A stretch of DNA of 64,000 bases, taken from Putridiphycobacter roseus (GTDB lineage Bacteria; Bacteroidota; Bacteroidia; Flavobacteriales_D; Crocinitomicaceae). This document shows, piece after piece, positions 26,167 to 35,478 of this stretch. The notes under the pieces were generated by a model. It searched no databases. It saw only the letters and a list, made by a program, of their open reading frames with translations, and had not been told where the DNA came from. A program made the position numbers and the translations under genes. Location: assembly GCF_003234935.1 (NCBI RefSeq), contig NZ_QKSB01000006.1, positions 186,001-250,000 on the forward strand, given 5' to 3'. The first letter of the stretch is position 1; the number at the start of each line of letters is the position of its first letter.

Positions 26167-26907
26167 ATGAATTTAAGGCACTTTAACTATTTATGCATTA
26201 AAGTTGATGAAACCACCTCCACAAATGATTTAATGTGGAAGTATTTCAAAGAAATAACGGTGGAAGAAGGAACCTTTATTTTAGCGAAAAATCAAACCAA
26301 CGGTAAAGGCCAAAAAGGCAATGTATGGCTTGTAGAGCCTGGGAAAAACTTAACCATGTCGGTCGGTTTAACACCTAATATACCTGCAAAAAATGCTGCT
26401 TACATGAACGTTGTTGCTGCGCTTGCTATTCATAAAACATTGCTAGATTTAAATATTGACGCACAAATAAAATGGCCCAATGATATTCTGGTAAATGAAA
26501 AGAAAATCTGTGGAATTTTAGTGGAAAATCAAATTCAAGGGAAATTTATACAAAAAGCAGTTGTTGGAATTGGGTTAAATGTGAACCAAACCATTTTTGC
26601 TGATCAAATAAACGCAACTTCCTTGGCAAACCAAATAGACAAGCAAAGCAATATTGAAAGCATTGCAAAATCTATTCATTTAAATTTAGATGCCTATTAT
26701 AGCTTGCTAAAAGACTCTAATATAAAGCAGTTAACTTTACTCTACTACCAACACCTTTATCGCATCAATGTGCCTTGCAAATATGCAGACAGTAGCGGTA
26801 CGTTTATTGGTATTATTCAAGGGATTGATGCTTTTGGACGATTAAAGGTTAAAAAAGAAAACAACAGGACAAAGATTTACGATATTAAAGAAATTACTTA
26901 TTTATAA
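26167..26907 (+). CDS. birA: biotin--[acetyl-CoA-carboxylase] ligase
   Basis: 246 residues. Attaches biotin to carboxylase carrier protein. The catalytic core is visible: VDETTSTNDLMWK, AKNQTNGKGQKGNVWL (adenylate loop), IKWPNDILVNEKKICGILVE and GIGLNVNQT. The N-terminal DNA-binding domain of E. coli BirA is missing, so this is a group I ligase without repressor function. The C-terminal SH3-like segment follows (GTFIGIIQGIDAFGRLKV). One base separates it from the HAD gene. Confidence 0.93.
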   Translation: MNLRHFNYLCIKVDETTSTNDLMWKYFKEITVEEGTFILAKNQTNGKGQKGNVWLVEPGKNLTMSVGLTPNIPAKNAAYMNVVAALAIHKTLLDLNIDAQIKWPNDILVNEKKICGILVENQIQGKFIQKAVVGIGLNVNQTIFADQINATSLANQIDKQSNIESIAKSIHLNLDAYYSLLKDSNIKQLTLLYYQHLYRINVPCKYADSSGTFIGIIQGIDAFGRLKVKKENNRTKIYDIKEITYL

Positions 26908-26908
26908 A

Positions 26909-27463
26909 ATGGCAAAATTAAACGAATTAAATATTGATAAATCGTGGACCTTATTTTTGGATAGAGATGGCGTGATCAATCACCAAATCATAAATGACTA
27001 CGTTAAAGAAGTACATGAAATAAAAATAATTGATGGCGTACCGCAAGCTGTGCAACAATTCACACAACTATTTGGTCGTATTGTAATTGTAACCAACCAA
27101 CAGGGAATTGGTAAAGGATTAATGACAGAAGATGATCTACACCACTTAAATGGTTTTATGGTAAACCTTATAGAAACCTATGATGGGAAAATTGATAAAA
27201 TATACTTTGCTCCCCAACTAGCAACCTCTGGAAGTGAATATAGAAAACCTGGAATTGGCATGGGATTACATGCAAAAAAGGACTTTCCGGAAATCGATTT
27301 TGAAAAATCAGTCATGATTGGCGACTCCGAGGGTGACATTGAATTTGGCACAAAATTAGGTATGAAAACAATTATGTTAAAAAATAACCGTAACCTCACC
27401 ACAAATGCACATTATATTTTTGAAAATTTGTGGGCAGTAGCAAAACATTTAAGCAAACAATAA
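26909..27463 (+). CDS. HAD-IIIA phosphatase, GmhB-like
   Basis: 184 residues. HAD motif I is FLDRDGVINHQ, motif II VIVTNQQGIGKG, motif III lysine in YRKPGIGMG and motif IV IGDSEGDIEFG. This order fits the histidinol-phosphate / D,D-heptose 1,7-bisphosphate phosphatase group. The cysteine-rich zinc loop found in many GmhB enzymes is not seen, so heptose-bisphosphate specificity is uncertain. It lies tightly between birA and a YwqK-like gene (one base each side). Confidence 0.85.
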   Translation: MAKLNELNIDKSWTLFLDRDGVINHQIINDYVKEVHEIKIIDGVPQAVQQFTQLFGRIVIVTNQQGIGKGLMTEDDLHHLNGFMVNLIETYDGKIDKIYFAPQLATSGSEYRKPGIGMGLHAKKDFPEIDFEKSVMIGDSEGDIEFGTKLGMKTIMLKNNRNLTTNAHYIFENLWAVAKHLSKQ

Positions 27464-27464
27464 A

Positions 27465-28202
27465 ATGAAATATAATTTAATCTTACTTTTTATTACCTTT
27501 TCTAGCATAGTATATGGACAGTTAAACCAAATAGATGCGCAAAAAAGAAAACAAGGTCCTTGGGAAACTTTTTACGAAAACACCGCTTCGTATAAATATA
27601 AAGGACAATTTAAAGACAATATTCCTTATGGTGTATTTACTTACTTTTACCCAAGTGGTCGCGTTCAAGCAAAAGTGAAATTTAAAAATGAAGGTCTTGT
27701 AACCTATAGTCAAGTATACCATGAATCTTCTGGAAGAGTAAAAGCCATGGGAAAGTACATCAATCAACAAAGAGATAGTACATGGACTTATTTTGACAAT
27801 AAAGGAAATGTTAAAAGTAAAGAAACTTATAAAAATGATAAATTAGAAGGACAGCGTGTTATTTATTACGAACCTATAGAAGGACAGTATATTGTGGCAC
27901 GATACGAATATTACACTAATAATGTGCTAAATGGCACTTTTAAAGAATACCATCAAAACACCAAATTAAAAGCAGAAGGCAATTATCTAGACGGTAATTT
28001 TAATGGCGAGGTTAAATACTATTACCCAAATGGTAAAATGGAACGCTTAGAACGTTACAAATATGCTGTAAAGCATGGTTATTGGATATTTTTTAACGAA
28101 GATGGAACCCAGGCTGGAAATAAGCTTTACTGGGAAGGGAAAGCATTAAAGGGAGAAGCCTTAGAAAAGAAAAAAGCAGAACTAAAAGCCGAAAAAGAGT
28201 AA
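27465..28202 (+). CDS. exported YwqK/MORN-like repeat protein
   Basis: 245 residues with a signal peptide (MKYNLILLFITFSSIVYGQ). Repeats of the MORN/YwqK antitoxin type follow: YKYKGQFKDNIPYGVFTYF, STWTYFDNKGNVKSKETY, NGTFKEYHQNTKLKAEGNY, FNGEVKYYYPNGKMERLERY, and HGYWIFFNEDGTQAGNKLYW. The C-terminus is Lys/Glu-rich. Despite the family name there is no toxin gene nearby, and Bacteroidota carry many exported versions. Likely a periplasmic or surface binding protein. It probably shares a transcript with birA. Confidence 0.83.
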   Translation: MKYNLILLFITFSSIVYGQLNQIDAQKRKQGPWETFYENTASYKYKGQFKDNIPYGVFTYFYPSGRVQAKVKFKNEGLVTYSQVYHESSGRVKAMGKYINQQRDSTWTYFDNKGNVKSKETYKNDKLEGQRVIYYEPIEGQYIVARYEYYTNNVLNGTFKEYHQNTKLKAEGNYLDGNFNGEVKYYYPNGKMERLERYKYAVKHGYWIFFNEDGTQAGNKLYWEGKALKGEALEKKKAELKAEKE

Positions 28203-28445
28203 TCTATTTTATTCTTCTTCGCCATTACAGCGCGTCTATTAATACTTTATAATAGGATAATTAGAATTCAATTTTCTTGTAAAAAAGAAAGGTAGGATAT
28301 ATCTTGATAAATAAAATCAGTACCAAAGCATATCCTTAAAAAAGTCACCCCGCCCATAAATTATTAAAAATAATTAACTGCGTAATCTAACTAGACCCGT
28401 GCATTTCATTTCGAAAACACCTCTTCGAATAGCTATAAAAAAAGA

Positions 28446-29666
28446 TTAAAAGGCTGCTAACAACAATTCTATATCCTTGTAAGGCAAATCAAACACCTTC
28501 CCTAATATTTGAGAGGTTAACTTTCCTTTATATACGTATACCCCACTTCTAAATCCGGCATCTTTTCGAATCATATTCTTACAACCACCAGATTCTCCTA
28601 TTTCTAGTACAATTGGAGTAAAAATATTACTCAATGCAATAGATGCCGTTCTAGACACCCTTGAAGCAATATTAGGTACACAGTAATGGATAATATCGTG
28701 TTTAATAAAAGTAGGATTATTATGATTTGTCACTCTTGATGTTTCAAAACAACCACCTTGATCAATACTAATATCCACCAATACAGAGTGTGGTTTCATT
28801 TGCATAATCATGGCTTCCGTAATTACGCAAGGAGTTCTACCAAAAGGCGCCCGAATAGCCCCAATAACGGCATCCGCTCTTCGAATTGCTTTTTCTAATA
28901 ATTTTGGCTGAATAACCGAAGTATATACTTTTTGACCAATGTCATTTTGCAATCGGCGTAGTTTTGAAATTGAATTATCAAACACTTTAATCGAGGCACC
29001 TAAACCAAGGGCTGCGCGACAAGCGTTTTCGCCTACAGTTCCAGCCCCTAAAATCACCACTTCAGTTGGCCGAACCCCAGCTACTCCGCCCATCATAATC
29101 CCTTTACCGTTATTATAATTTGACAACAACTCAGCCGCAATCAACACAGCAGTAGTACCCGCTATTTCACCCATTGCTCTTACAATTGGAAAAATTCCTA
29201 AATCATCCCGTATATAATCCCAAGCAATAGCAGTAATTTGTTTCTTCATCAAAGAAATTAAAGTCTCCTTAGGTTGTAGGGTTAACTGTAATGCCGAAAT
29301 TAGGGTTTGGTCGCCCGGCATTAAGTCAATTTCTTCTTGGGTAGGTGGTGCCACCTTAAATATCATATTGCTTTCAAAAACTGCTTTTCTATCCAAAGCA
29401 ATCTCCGCGCCAGCCTCAGCATAATCACGGTCAGAATATTGCGACTTTTGTCCGGCGTTACTTTCTACAATCACATGGTGTCCATTACTGACTAATAATT
29501 GTACTGTTTCAGGAATAAATGCTACCCTATTTTCTTGAAAAGAAGTTTCTTTAGGTATCCCTATAGACAGTTTCCCTCTTCTTTGCTTCACTGCTAACAT
29601 CTCTTCTTGAGGTAGCAAACTCCCCTCCTTCATTAAGGACTTTAAAGTCTCTGGATCCGTAATCAT
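28446..29666 (-). CDS. ald: alanine dehydrogenase / NAD(P) transhydrogenase alpha-type protein
   Basis: 406 residues. N-terminal catalytic part has GIPKETSFQENRVAFIPE and KVAPPTQEEIDLM, and the NAD-binding part has VVILGAGTVGENACRAALGLG and VLVDISIDQGGCFETS. The fit is best to Bacteroidota alanine dehydrogenases, which interconvert alanine and pyruvate plus ammonia. The first about 30 residues are an extension relative to classic Ald. Its ATG overlaps the tsaE stop by four bases, so the genes are coupled. The symbol is by family resemblance. Confidence 0.85.
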   Translation of the reverse strand: MITDPETLKSLMKEGSLLPQEEMLAVKQRRGKLSIGIPKETSFQENRVAFIPETVQLLVSNGHHVIVESNAGQKSQYSDRDYAEAGAEIALDRKAVFESNMIFKVAPPTQEEIDLMPGDQTLISALQLTLQPKETLISLMKKQITAIAWDYIRDDLGIFPIVRAMGEIAGTTAVLIAAELLSNYNNGKGIMMGGVAGVRPTEVVILGAGTVGENACRAALGLGASIKVFDNSISKLRRLQNDIGQKVYTSVIQPKLLEKAIRRADAVIGAIRAPFGRTPCVITEAMIMQMKPHSVLVDISIDQGGCFETSRVTNHNNPTFIKHDIIHYCVPNIASRVSRTASIALSNIFTPIVLEIGESGGCKNMIRKDAGFRSGVYVYKGKLTSQILGKVFDLPYKDIELLLAAF

Positions 29667-30076
29667 ATACCAACGTCTATTATTCTACTATTAACATCAA
29701 CTGCAATACTCACATTTACGCAGTCTGGTGGTAAAAGGTTCCCAATTTTATCCGGCCATTCCATAAAACAATAATGATCTTCGTATAAAATATCCTCTAC
29801 TCCAATGTCATACGCTTCTTCTTCTGAGTTCAATCTATAGAAATCGAAATGAAAAATAGCGCCATAATCCTTGGACAAGTATTCATTTACAATAGAAAAA
29901 GTAGGGGAAGAACTATGATCTTCAATCCCCATTTGTTTTAATAAAGCATTGATAAATGTTGTTTTACCCGCCCCCATCTCTCCTTCAAAAGCAAACTTTT
30001 TACGACCATCAACAGCCTTTAAAAAATCAATGGCAGCTTGGTCGATTTCACGCAATGAATTTACTTTTATCTGCAT
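29663..30076 (-). CDS. tsaE: tRNA threonylcarbamoyladenosine synthesis ATPase TsaE
   Basis: 137 residues. P-loop FEGEMGAGKTTFINALLKQ, then SSPTFSIVNEY, FHFDFYRL and FMEWPDKIGNLLPPD in the family order. TsaE works with TsaB and TsaD to make the t6A modification at position 37 of ANN-reading tRNAs. It lies between porX and ald. Confidence 0.95.
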   Translation of the reverse strand: MQIKVNSLREIDQAAIDFLKAVDGRKKFAFEGEMGAGKTTFINALLKQMGIEDHSSSPTFSIVNEYLSKDYGAIFHFDFYRLNSEEEAYDIGVEDILYEDHYCFMEWPDKIGNLLPPDCVNVSIAVDVNSRIIDVGI

Positions 30077-30092
30077 AAAAAATGGGTTTATA

Positions 30093-30100
30093 CAAATATA
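30093..30100 (-). promoter_or_regulatory. -7 promoter box for tsaE-ald (TATATTTG)
   Basis: Full TAnnTTTG match on the minus strand, 17 bases before the tsaE ATG and within the 46-base gap after porX. Confidence 0.45.
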
Positions 30101-30122
30101 AATAATGTCGGTATATTTTAAG

Positions 30123-31667
30123 CTATTTTGCGGTTAATTCTATAAACGGAATAATTACCTCCTCTAATGAGATTCCACCATGTTGGAAAGTATTTTTATA
30201 ATAGTTGGCGTAATGATTATAATTATTTGGATAAGCAAAAAAGTCATTTTCTTTTGCAAACACATACGAAGAGCTCATATTTTCTTGTGGTAATTTTATA
30301 TTTTTCGGTGACTTAAAAACACTCACTTCTTTCTCCTTATAATTTAAATTTTTCCCCACTTTATACCTTAAATTCGTATTTGTTTGTCTATCTCCAATAA
30401 TTTGAACAGGATTATCCACTTTAATGGTACCATGATCGGTAGTTAAAAAGGTTTTAATCTTTTTTGCTGCAATTTTCTGTAGCATTTCCTTTAAAGGCGA
30501 GTGTTCAAACCACGTTTTTGTCAATGCGCGATAAGCAGCTTCATCATCCGCTAATTCTTTAATCACTTCCATCTCGGTACGGGCATGCGACAACATATCT
30601 ACAAAATTATAGACCAATACGTTAAAATCATTATTCAATAAGTCATTAAACTTATCTACCATTCTACGCGCAAAGTCAAGTTTGATAACTTTATGGTAAG
30701 ACATTTTAACCTGTTTGCCATGTCTTTTTAAGTTCGCAGCAAGTAAGGCCTCTTCATGCATATTTTTACCACCTTCATCATTTTCGTTTAACCATAAGTC
30801 TGGATGTTTTTTCTCAATTTCAATCGGCATTAAACCTGCAAACATGGCATTTCTAGCATATTGAGTAGCCGTTGGTAAAATAGAATAATATAATTCTTCC
30901 GACTCTACATTAAAATATTCACTGATTAAAGGTTGTAATATCTTCCATTGATCAAATCGTAAATTATCAATTACAATTAAAAAAACCGGTTCTTTTCCAA
31001 CCACATTAAAAACTTTTTTCTCTAAGAGGTTATTCGACATGATGGGACCCTCTTCTTCTCCTGTCACCCAATCCTCGTAATTACTTTCAATATATTTACA
31101 AAACTGTGTATTGGCATCTTTTTTTTGCATATCAAATACCTCTTCCATACCATTGTCTCCAGAAGACTCCAGCTTTACTTCCCAATTCACCAACGTCTTA
31201 TATACTTCTTTCCATTCTTCAAAATCGAGACGATCGTTCAAACGCATGCCTATTTGTCGAAATTCCGTCTGATAATCAGAAGTGTTTTTTTGGCTGACTA
31301 ATTCTTTGGTATTTAAATTTTTCTTGAGAGAAAGTAATATTTGATTTGGATTAACTGGTTTGATCAAATAATCTGAAATCTGACCACCAATCGCCTCCTC
31401 CATAATATGTTCTTCTTCACTTTTGGTAATCATAATTACCGGCACCAATGGATTTGAATCTTTAATTAAAGCTAAAGTTTCCAGACCACTATACCCTGGC
31501 ATATTTTCATCTAAAAAAATAATATCGAAGTGCGTTTCCTTTGCCATATCCACAGCATCACGCCCATTATTGGAAGTTTCCACGATATATCCTTTTTGCT
31601 CTAAAAATAAAATATGTGGTTTTAAAAGGTCTATTTCGTCATCTGCCCATAATATTCTTGCTTCCAT
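30123..31667 (-). CDS. porX: type IX secretion regulator PorX (response regulator with PglZ domain)
   Basis: 514 residues. An N-terminal receiver domain (about 4-120; acidic DD at 9-10, phosphoryl Asp in IIFLDENMPGYS at residue 53, TKSEEEH and DYLIKPVNP) is joined by a helical region to a PglZ/alkaline-phosphatase-type domain (about 220-510; VFLIVIDNLRFDQW, TTDHGTI, FQHGGISLEEVIIPF). This fusion is PorX, which regulates type IX secretion and gliding with the kinase PorY and sigma factor SigP; the PglZ part is reported to cleave oligonucleotides. The neighbouring tsaE-ald pair is common in Bacteroidota. Confidence 0.93.
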   Translation of the reverse strand: MEARILWADDEIDLLKPHILFLEQKGYIVETSNNGRDAVDMAKETHFDIIFLDENMPGYSGLETLALIKDSNPLVPVIMITKSEEEHIMEEAIGGQISDYLIKPVNPNQILLSLKKNLNTKELVSQKNTSDYQTEFRQIGMRLNDRLDFEEWKEVYKTLVNWEVKLESSGDNGMEEVFDMQKKDANTQFCKYIESNYEDWVTGEEEGPIMSNNLLEKKVFNVVGKEPVFLIVIDNLRFDQWKILQPLISEYFNVESEELYYSILPTATQYARNAMFAGLMPIEIEKKHPDLWLNENDEGGKNMHEEALLAANLKRHGKQVKMSYHKVIKLDFARRMVDKFNDLLNNDFNVLVYNFVDMLSHARTEMEVIKELADDEAAYRALTKTWFEHSPLKEMLQKIAAKKIKTFLTTDHGTIKVDNPVQIIGDRQTNTNLRYKVGKNLNYKEKEVSVFKSPKNIKLPQENMSSSYVFAKENDFFAYPNNYNHYANYYKNTFQHGGISLEEVIIPFIELTAK

Positions 31668-31681
31668 ATTGTTCTTTTTGT

Positions 31682-31689
31682 TAATTTTG
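31682..31689 (+). promoter_or_regulatory. -7 promoter box for HD gene (TAATTTTG)
   Basis: Full TAnnTTTG match 26 bases before the TTG start at 31715, within the short divergent gap to porX. Confidence 0.45.
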
Positions 31690-31714
31690 AATTGCTAATT
31701 TAATAATAATTGAT

Positions 31715-32950
31715 TTGCCAAACTCGACAGTAAATAAACTTAAAATCATAAACGATCCCGTACATGGTTTTATTACAATACAAAACGAATTAATTTACGA
31801 TTTAATAGAACACCCCTATTTTCAGCGTCTCCGACGAATAAAACAGCTGGGTTTATCTCATTTAGTCTACCCAGGCGCAAACCACACCAGGTTTCACCAT
31901 GCTTTAGGCGCTATGCATTTAATGTTTAAAGCCTTAAACACACTGGAAAGAAAAGGAGTTGAAATAACAGAAGCGGAAAAAAACGGTGCATTAATCGCAA
32001 TTTTGTTACACGACATTGGTCATGGTCCGTTTTCGCATACATTAGAACATACCATTTTAAAGCAGATTCACCACGAAGACGTTTCCATATTATTTATGGA
32101 TAGGTTAAACATAGAGTTTAATGGGAAATTGGACTTGGCCATTGCCATTTTTAAGGATGAGTACCCAAAACCATTTTTACACCAATTGGTATCTAGTCAG
32201 CTTGACATGGATAGACTAGACTACCTGCAAAGAGACAGTTACTTTACAGGGGTTTCCGAAGGGATAATTGGTAGTGAGCGTATCATTAAAATGTTAGATG
32301 TAAAAAATGGAGAACTCGTGATTACTGAAAAAGGAATTTACTCTATTGAAAGTTTTATCAGTTCTAGACGAATCATGTATTGGCAAGTATACATGCACAA
32401 AACAGTGGTGGCTTCAGAATACCTATTGAGAAACACCTTGAAAAGAGCAAAAGAGTTGTTCATGAATGGAGAAGAATTATTTGCTTCCCCGAGTTTAAAA
32501 ATATTTTTAGAAAAAAATTATTCTTTGCAAGACTTTAAAGAAAACAATGATTTACTGAATGATTTTGCCATGATTGACGACGCTGATATCACCGTATCCA
32601 TAAAAGTTTGGCAATCTCACCCAGATAAAATACTGAGTACATTAAGCAAAAACATAGTAACACGTAAACTATTTAAAACAGAAATAGGAAAAAAACCTTT
32701 TTCTGCAGAAAGGATAAAAAAAGAATCGGATAAAATAATTGCCAAATACCAAATAAAAAAAGAGGATGTTCCTTATTTTTTAATTACAGATAAACTAAGT
32801 AATAGTGCCTATACAGAAGACTATAAACAAATAAAGATTTTAGACCGCTCAGGTAATGTTACCGAATTGAGTAAAGCATCTGATAATTTTAATATTGCTG
32901 CACTTTCTTCACCAGTTGAAAAATATTTTATCTGTTATGAAGTTAACTAA
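31715..32950 (+). CDS. HD-domain phosphohydrolase (dNTPase/SAMHD1-like)
   Basis: 411 residues starting at TTG 31715-31717; no ATG fits, and the start is supported by the conserved KLKIINDPVHGFITI entry and the promoter box upstream. The HD superfamily metal site is seen as RFHHALGAMHL, LLHDIGHGPFSHTLEH and SQLDMDRLDYLQRDS. The family groups with dGTP triphosphohydrolases and SAMHD1-like enzymes, but the nucleotide specificity cannot be read. It is divergent from porX. Confidence 0.88.
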   Translation: MPNSTVNKLKIINDPVHGFITIQNELIYDLIEHPYFQRLRRIKQLGLSHLVYPGANHTRFHHALGAMHLMFKALNTLERKGVEITEAEKNGALIAILLHDIGHGPFSHTLEHTILKQIHHEDVSILFMDRLNIEFNGKLDLAIAIFKDEYPKPFLHQLVSSQLDMDRLDYLQRDSYFTGVSEGIIGSERIIKMLDVKNGELVITEKGIYSIESFISSRRIMYWQVYMHKTVVASEYLLRNTLKRAKELFMNGEELFASPSLKIFLEKNYSLQDFKENNDLLNDFAMIDDADITVSIKVWQSHPDKILSTLSKNIVTRKLFKTEIGKKPFSAERIKKESDKIIAKYQIKKEDVPYFLITDKLSNSAYTEDYKQIKILDRSGNVTELSKASDNFNIAALSSPVEKYFICYEVN

Positions 32951-33018
32951 TGTGGATTAGTGTTAATAACTCAATAGCAAAAACACATAGTATCTGCTCA
33001 TCTTTAAGAACGAATTAT

Positions 33019-33026
33019 TATTTTTG
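33019..33026 (+). promoter_or_regulatory. -7 promoter box for lpxD operon (TATTTTTG)
   Basis: Full TAnnTTTG match only five bases before the lpxD ATG. If used, the lpxD transcript would be nearly leaderless. Confidence 0.45.
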
Positions 33027-33031
33027 ACACA

Positions 33032-34078
33032 ATGGAATTTTCAGCAGCACAAATTGCGGGTATTTTAGAAGGCGAAATCGTGGGTAATGACGCCCAAATG
33101 ATTACTGGACTCTCTAAAATTGAAGAAGGTAAACTTGGAACTTTATCCTTTTTATCCAACCCTAAATACGAAGAATACATCTACGAAACCAATGCATCTA
33201 TTGTAATTGTCAATGACACATTTAAGCCACAACGTGCTTTAAAGTCGACTTGTACTTTAATAAAGGTAGCAGATGCCTACGCTTGTTTTGCCAAATTACT
33301 AGATTTATATAATCAGGCGATTGAAAAACCTGCTAAAATTGAAAAACAAGCATACATTGCTGAATCAGCCAAGGTGGGAAATGAGGTCTATATTGGTAAT
33401 TTTGCTTACATTGATGAAAATGTAGTAATTGGTGACCACAGTAAAATATACCCTAATGTAGTGATTGGGGAAAATGTAAAGATTGGAAAACATGTAAAAA
33501 TATTTCCAAATGTGACGGTGTATAGGGATTGTATTATTCAAGATCATTGTACCATTCATGCGGGAGCAGTAATTGGAGCAGATGGTTTTGGTTTTGCGCC
33601 AAATAGTGAAAATAATTACCAAAAAGTACCACAAATCGGAAATGTAATTTTAGAAGAACATGTGGATATAGGCGCAAACACATGTGTAGATAGAGCTACT
33701 TTAGGCGCTACCATAGTGAAAAAAGGAGTGAAATTAGACAACATGGTTCAAATTGGACACAATGTTGAAATTGGAGAAAACACAGTAATTGCGGCCCAAA
33801 CGGGTATTGCTGGTTCGGCTAAACTAGGAAAAAACATGATGGTTGGCGGTCAAGTTGGCATTGTGGGACATATACATTTAGCAAATGGCACATTAATTGG
33901 CGCACAAGCTGGTGTTCCAAAAACAATTAAAAAAGAAGGAACTACATTATTAGGCTCTCCAGCTTATGATGCAGAAGATTATAAAAAATCTTATATGGGC
34001 TTTAGAAGACTACCACAAATTTTAGTCAGATTGAGGCAATTAGAAGAGGAATTAAAACAAATAAAAGAAAGTAAATGA
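33032..34078 (+). CDS. lpxD: UDP-3-O-acylglucosamine N-acyltransferase
   Basis: 348 residues. Third step of lipid A synthesis. An N-terminal uridine-binding domain (about 1-100, FLSNPKYEEYIY) is followed by left-handed beta-helix hexapeptide repeats (IGENVKIGKHVKIFP), the catalytic His in NMVQIGHNVEIGENTVI and the C-terminal helix (GFRRLPQILVRLRQLEEELK). The stop overlaps the lpxC-fabZ start (ATGA). First gene of the lipid A and efp operon. Confidence 0.96.
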   Translation: MEFSAAQIAGILEGEIVGNDAQMITGLSKIEEGKLGTLSFLSNPKYEEYIYETNASIVIVNDTFKPQRALKSTCTLIKVADAYACFAKLLDLYNQAIEKPAKIEKQAYIAESAKVGNEVYIGNFAYIDENVVIGDHSKIYPNVVIGENVKIGKHVKIFPNVTVYRDCIIQDHCTIHAGAVIGADGFGFAPNSENNYQKVPQIGNVILEEHVDIGANTCVDRATLGATIVKKGVKLDNMVQIGHNVEIGENTVIAAQTGIAGSAKLGKNMMVGGQVGIVGHIHLANGTLIGAQAGVPKTIKKEGTTLLGSPAYDAEDYKKSYMGFRRLPQILVRLRQLEEELKQIKESK

Positions 34079-35478
34079 GCGAAAAGCAATGTACGCTAAA
34101 AGCTGCCATCCAATTTAATGGTGTTGGATTACATACAGGAGAACCTGTAACCATGATCATTCAACCTGCAGCAGATAATCACGGTTATAAATTTCAAAGA
34201 ATTGATATTGAAAAACAACCAATAATCAAAGCAGATGTAGACAATGTAATATCTACAGACAGAGGAACGACTTTAGAACAAAACGGTGCAAAAGTATACA
34301 CTACAGAACATGTTTTAGCTGCTTTATATGCCATGCAAATAGACAATGCGCTGATACAAGTAGACGCTCCTGAAATACCAATCATGGATGGTAGTGCCAA
34401 ATTATTTGTGGATGCTATTGAAAAAGTTGGAAAAATAGAACAAGATGCAGTACGTGATTATTTTGAATTGGATGAAAATTTGAAATGGGAAGATGTGGAT
34501 AAAGAAATTGAATTTTTAGCCATACCTGATAAAGAGTATCGTGTTACTGTAATGGTTGATTACCGCTCACCTGTTTTGGGGACACAACATGCAAGTATGT
34601 TTAATATAACAGACTTCAAAACTGAAATTGCAGCTTGTAGAACCTTTGTCTTTTTAAGAGAATTAGAATTTTTAGCCAAAAATGGTTTAATTAAAGGTGG
34701 TGACTTAGACAATGCCATAGTTTTAGTAGAAAGAGAGAATATCAATAAAAGCGAATTGAATAAATTAGCGAAACTATTGGGTAAAGAAAGTTTAGACATC
34801 TCAGTGGAAGGTATTGGCGTTTTGAATAGTACTAAATTAAAATTTGAAAACGAACCAGCACGTCATAAATTATTGGACATTGTAGGCGATTTAGCTTTGG
34901 TTGGAAAACCAATTAAAGCACATATATTAGCTGCACGACCAGGTCACTCAGGAAATGTTCGTTTTGCTAAAATATTAAAAGAACAAATTAAAAAACAGGC
35001 AAAACAAGGTAAAAAGTTTGACTTAACTAAACAACCCGTATTTGACACGGTTGCAATTGAAAAAATGTTACCCCACCGCTACCCATTTTTATTGGTAGAC
35101 AAAGTAATGGAAATAACAGATAATTCAATTATTGGTGTGAAAAACATTACCATGAATGAGCCACAGTTTACCGGTCATTTTCCTGGTAACCCAGTATTTC
35201 CAGGTGTACTTCAAATTGAAGCCATGGCACAAGTTGGTGGTATTTTCGCTTTAAACCAAGTAGAAAACCCACACCTTTACTCTACTTATTTCATGAAAAT
35301 AGATAAAGTTAAATTCAAGCAAATGGTTCGTCCTGGTGACGCTTTAGTTTTTGAATTAAGCTTATTAAGCCCTATTAGAAGAGGATTAGTCAACATGGGC
35401 GGTATCGCTTATGTAAATGGTATTCCTGTAATGGAAGCAGAAATGCTTGCTCAAATTGTAAAAGATAAAGCAGAATGA
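34075..35478 (+). CDS. lpxC-fabZ: bifunctional LpxC deacetylase / FabZ dehydratase
   Basis: 467 residues. N-terminal LpxC (about 1-310) removes the acetyl group committed to lipid A: FNGVGLHTGEPV, TTEHVLAALYAMQIDNA (zinc His), PIMDGSAKLFV and RHKLLDIVGDLAL (zinc His and Asp). C-terminal FabZ (about 325-467) dehydrates 3-hydroxyacyl-ACP: MLPHRYPFLLVDKVMEI with the catalytic His and GHFPGNPVFPGVLQIEAMAQ with the catalytic Glu. The fusion is a known Bacteroidota trait coupling lipid A to fatty acid supply. Its ends overlap lpxD and lpxA by four bases each. Confidence 0.97.
   Translation: MSEKQCTLKAAIQFNGVGLHTGEPVTMIIQPAADNHGYKFQRIDIEKQPIIKADVDNVISTDRGTTLEQNGAKVYTTEHVLAALYAMQIDNALIQVDAPEIPIMDGSAKLFVDAIEKVGKIEQDAVRDYFELDENLKWEDVDKEIEFLAIPDKEYRVTVMVDYRSPVLGTQHASMFNITDFKTEIAACRTFVFLRELEFLAKNGLIKGGDLDNAIVLVERENINKSELNKLAKLLGKESLDISVEGIGVLNSTKLKFENEPARHKLLDIVGDLALVGKPIKAHILAARPGHSGNVRFAKILKEQIKKQAKQGKKFDLTKQPVFDTVAIEKMLPHRYPFLLVDKVMEITDNSIIGVKNITMNEPQFTGHFPGNPVFPGVLQIEAMAQVGGIFALNQVENPHLYSTYFMKIDKVKFKQMVRPGDALVFELSLLSPIRRGLVNMGGIAYVNGIPVMEAEMLAQIVKDKAE

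Noticed and set aside
28203-28445. Possible terminator or RNA between converging YwqK-like and ald genes
   Set aside because: Only a weak A/T-rich hairpin was found and no conserved RNA fold could be recognised.
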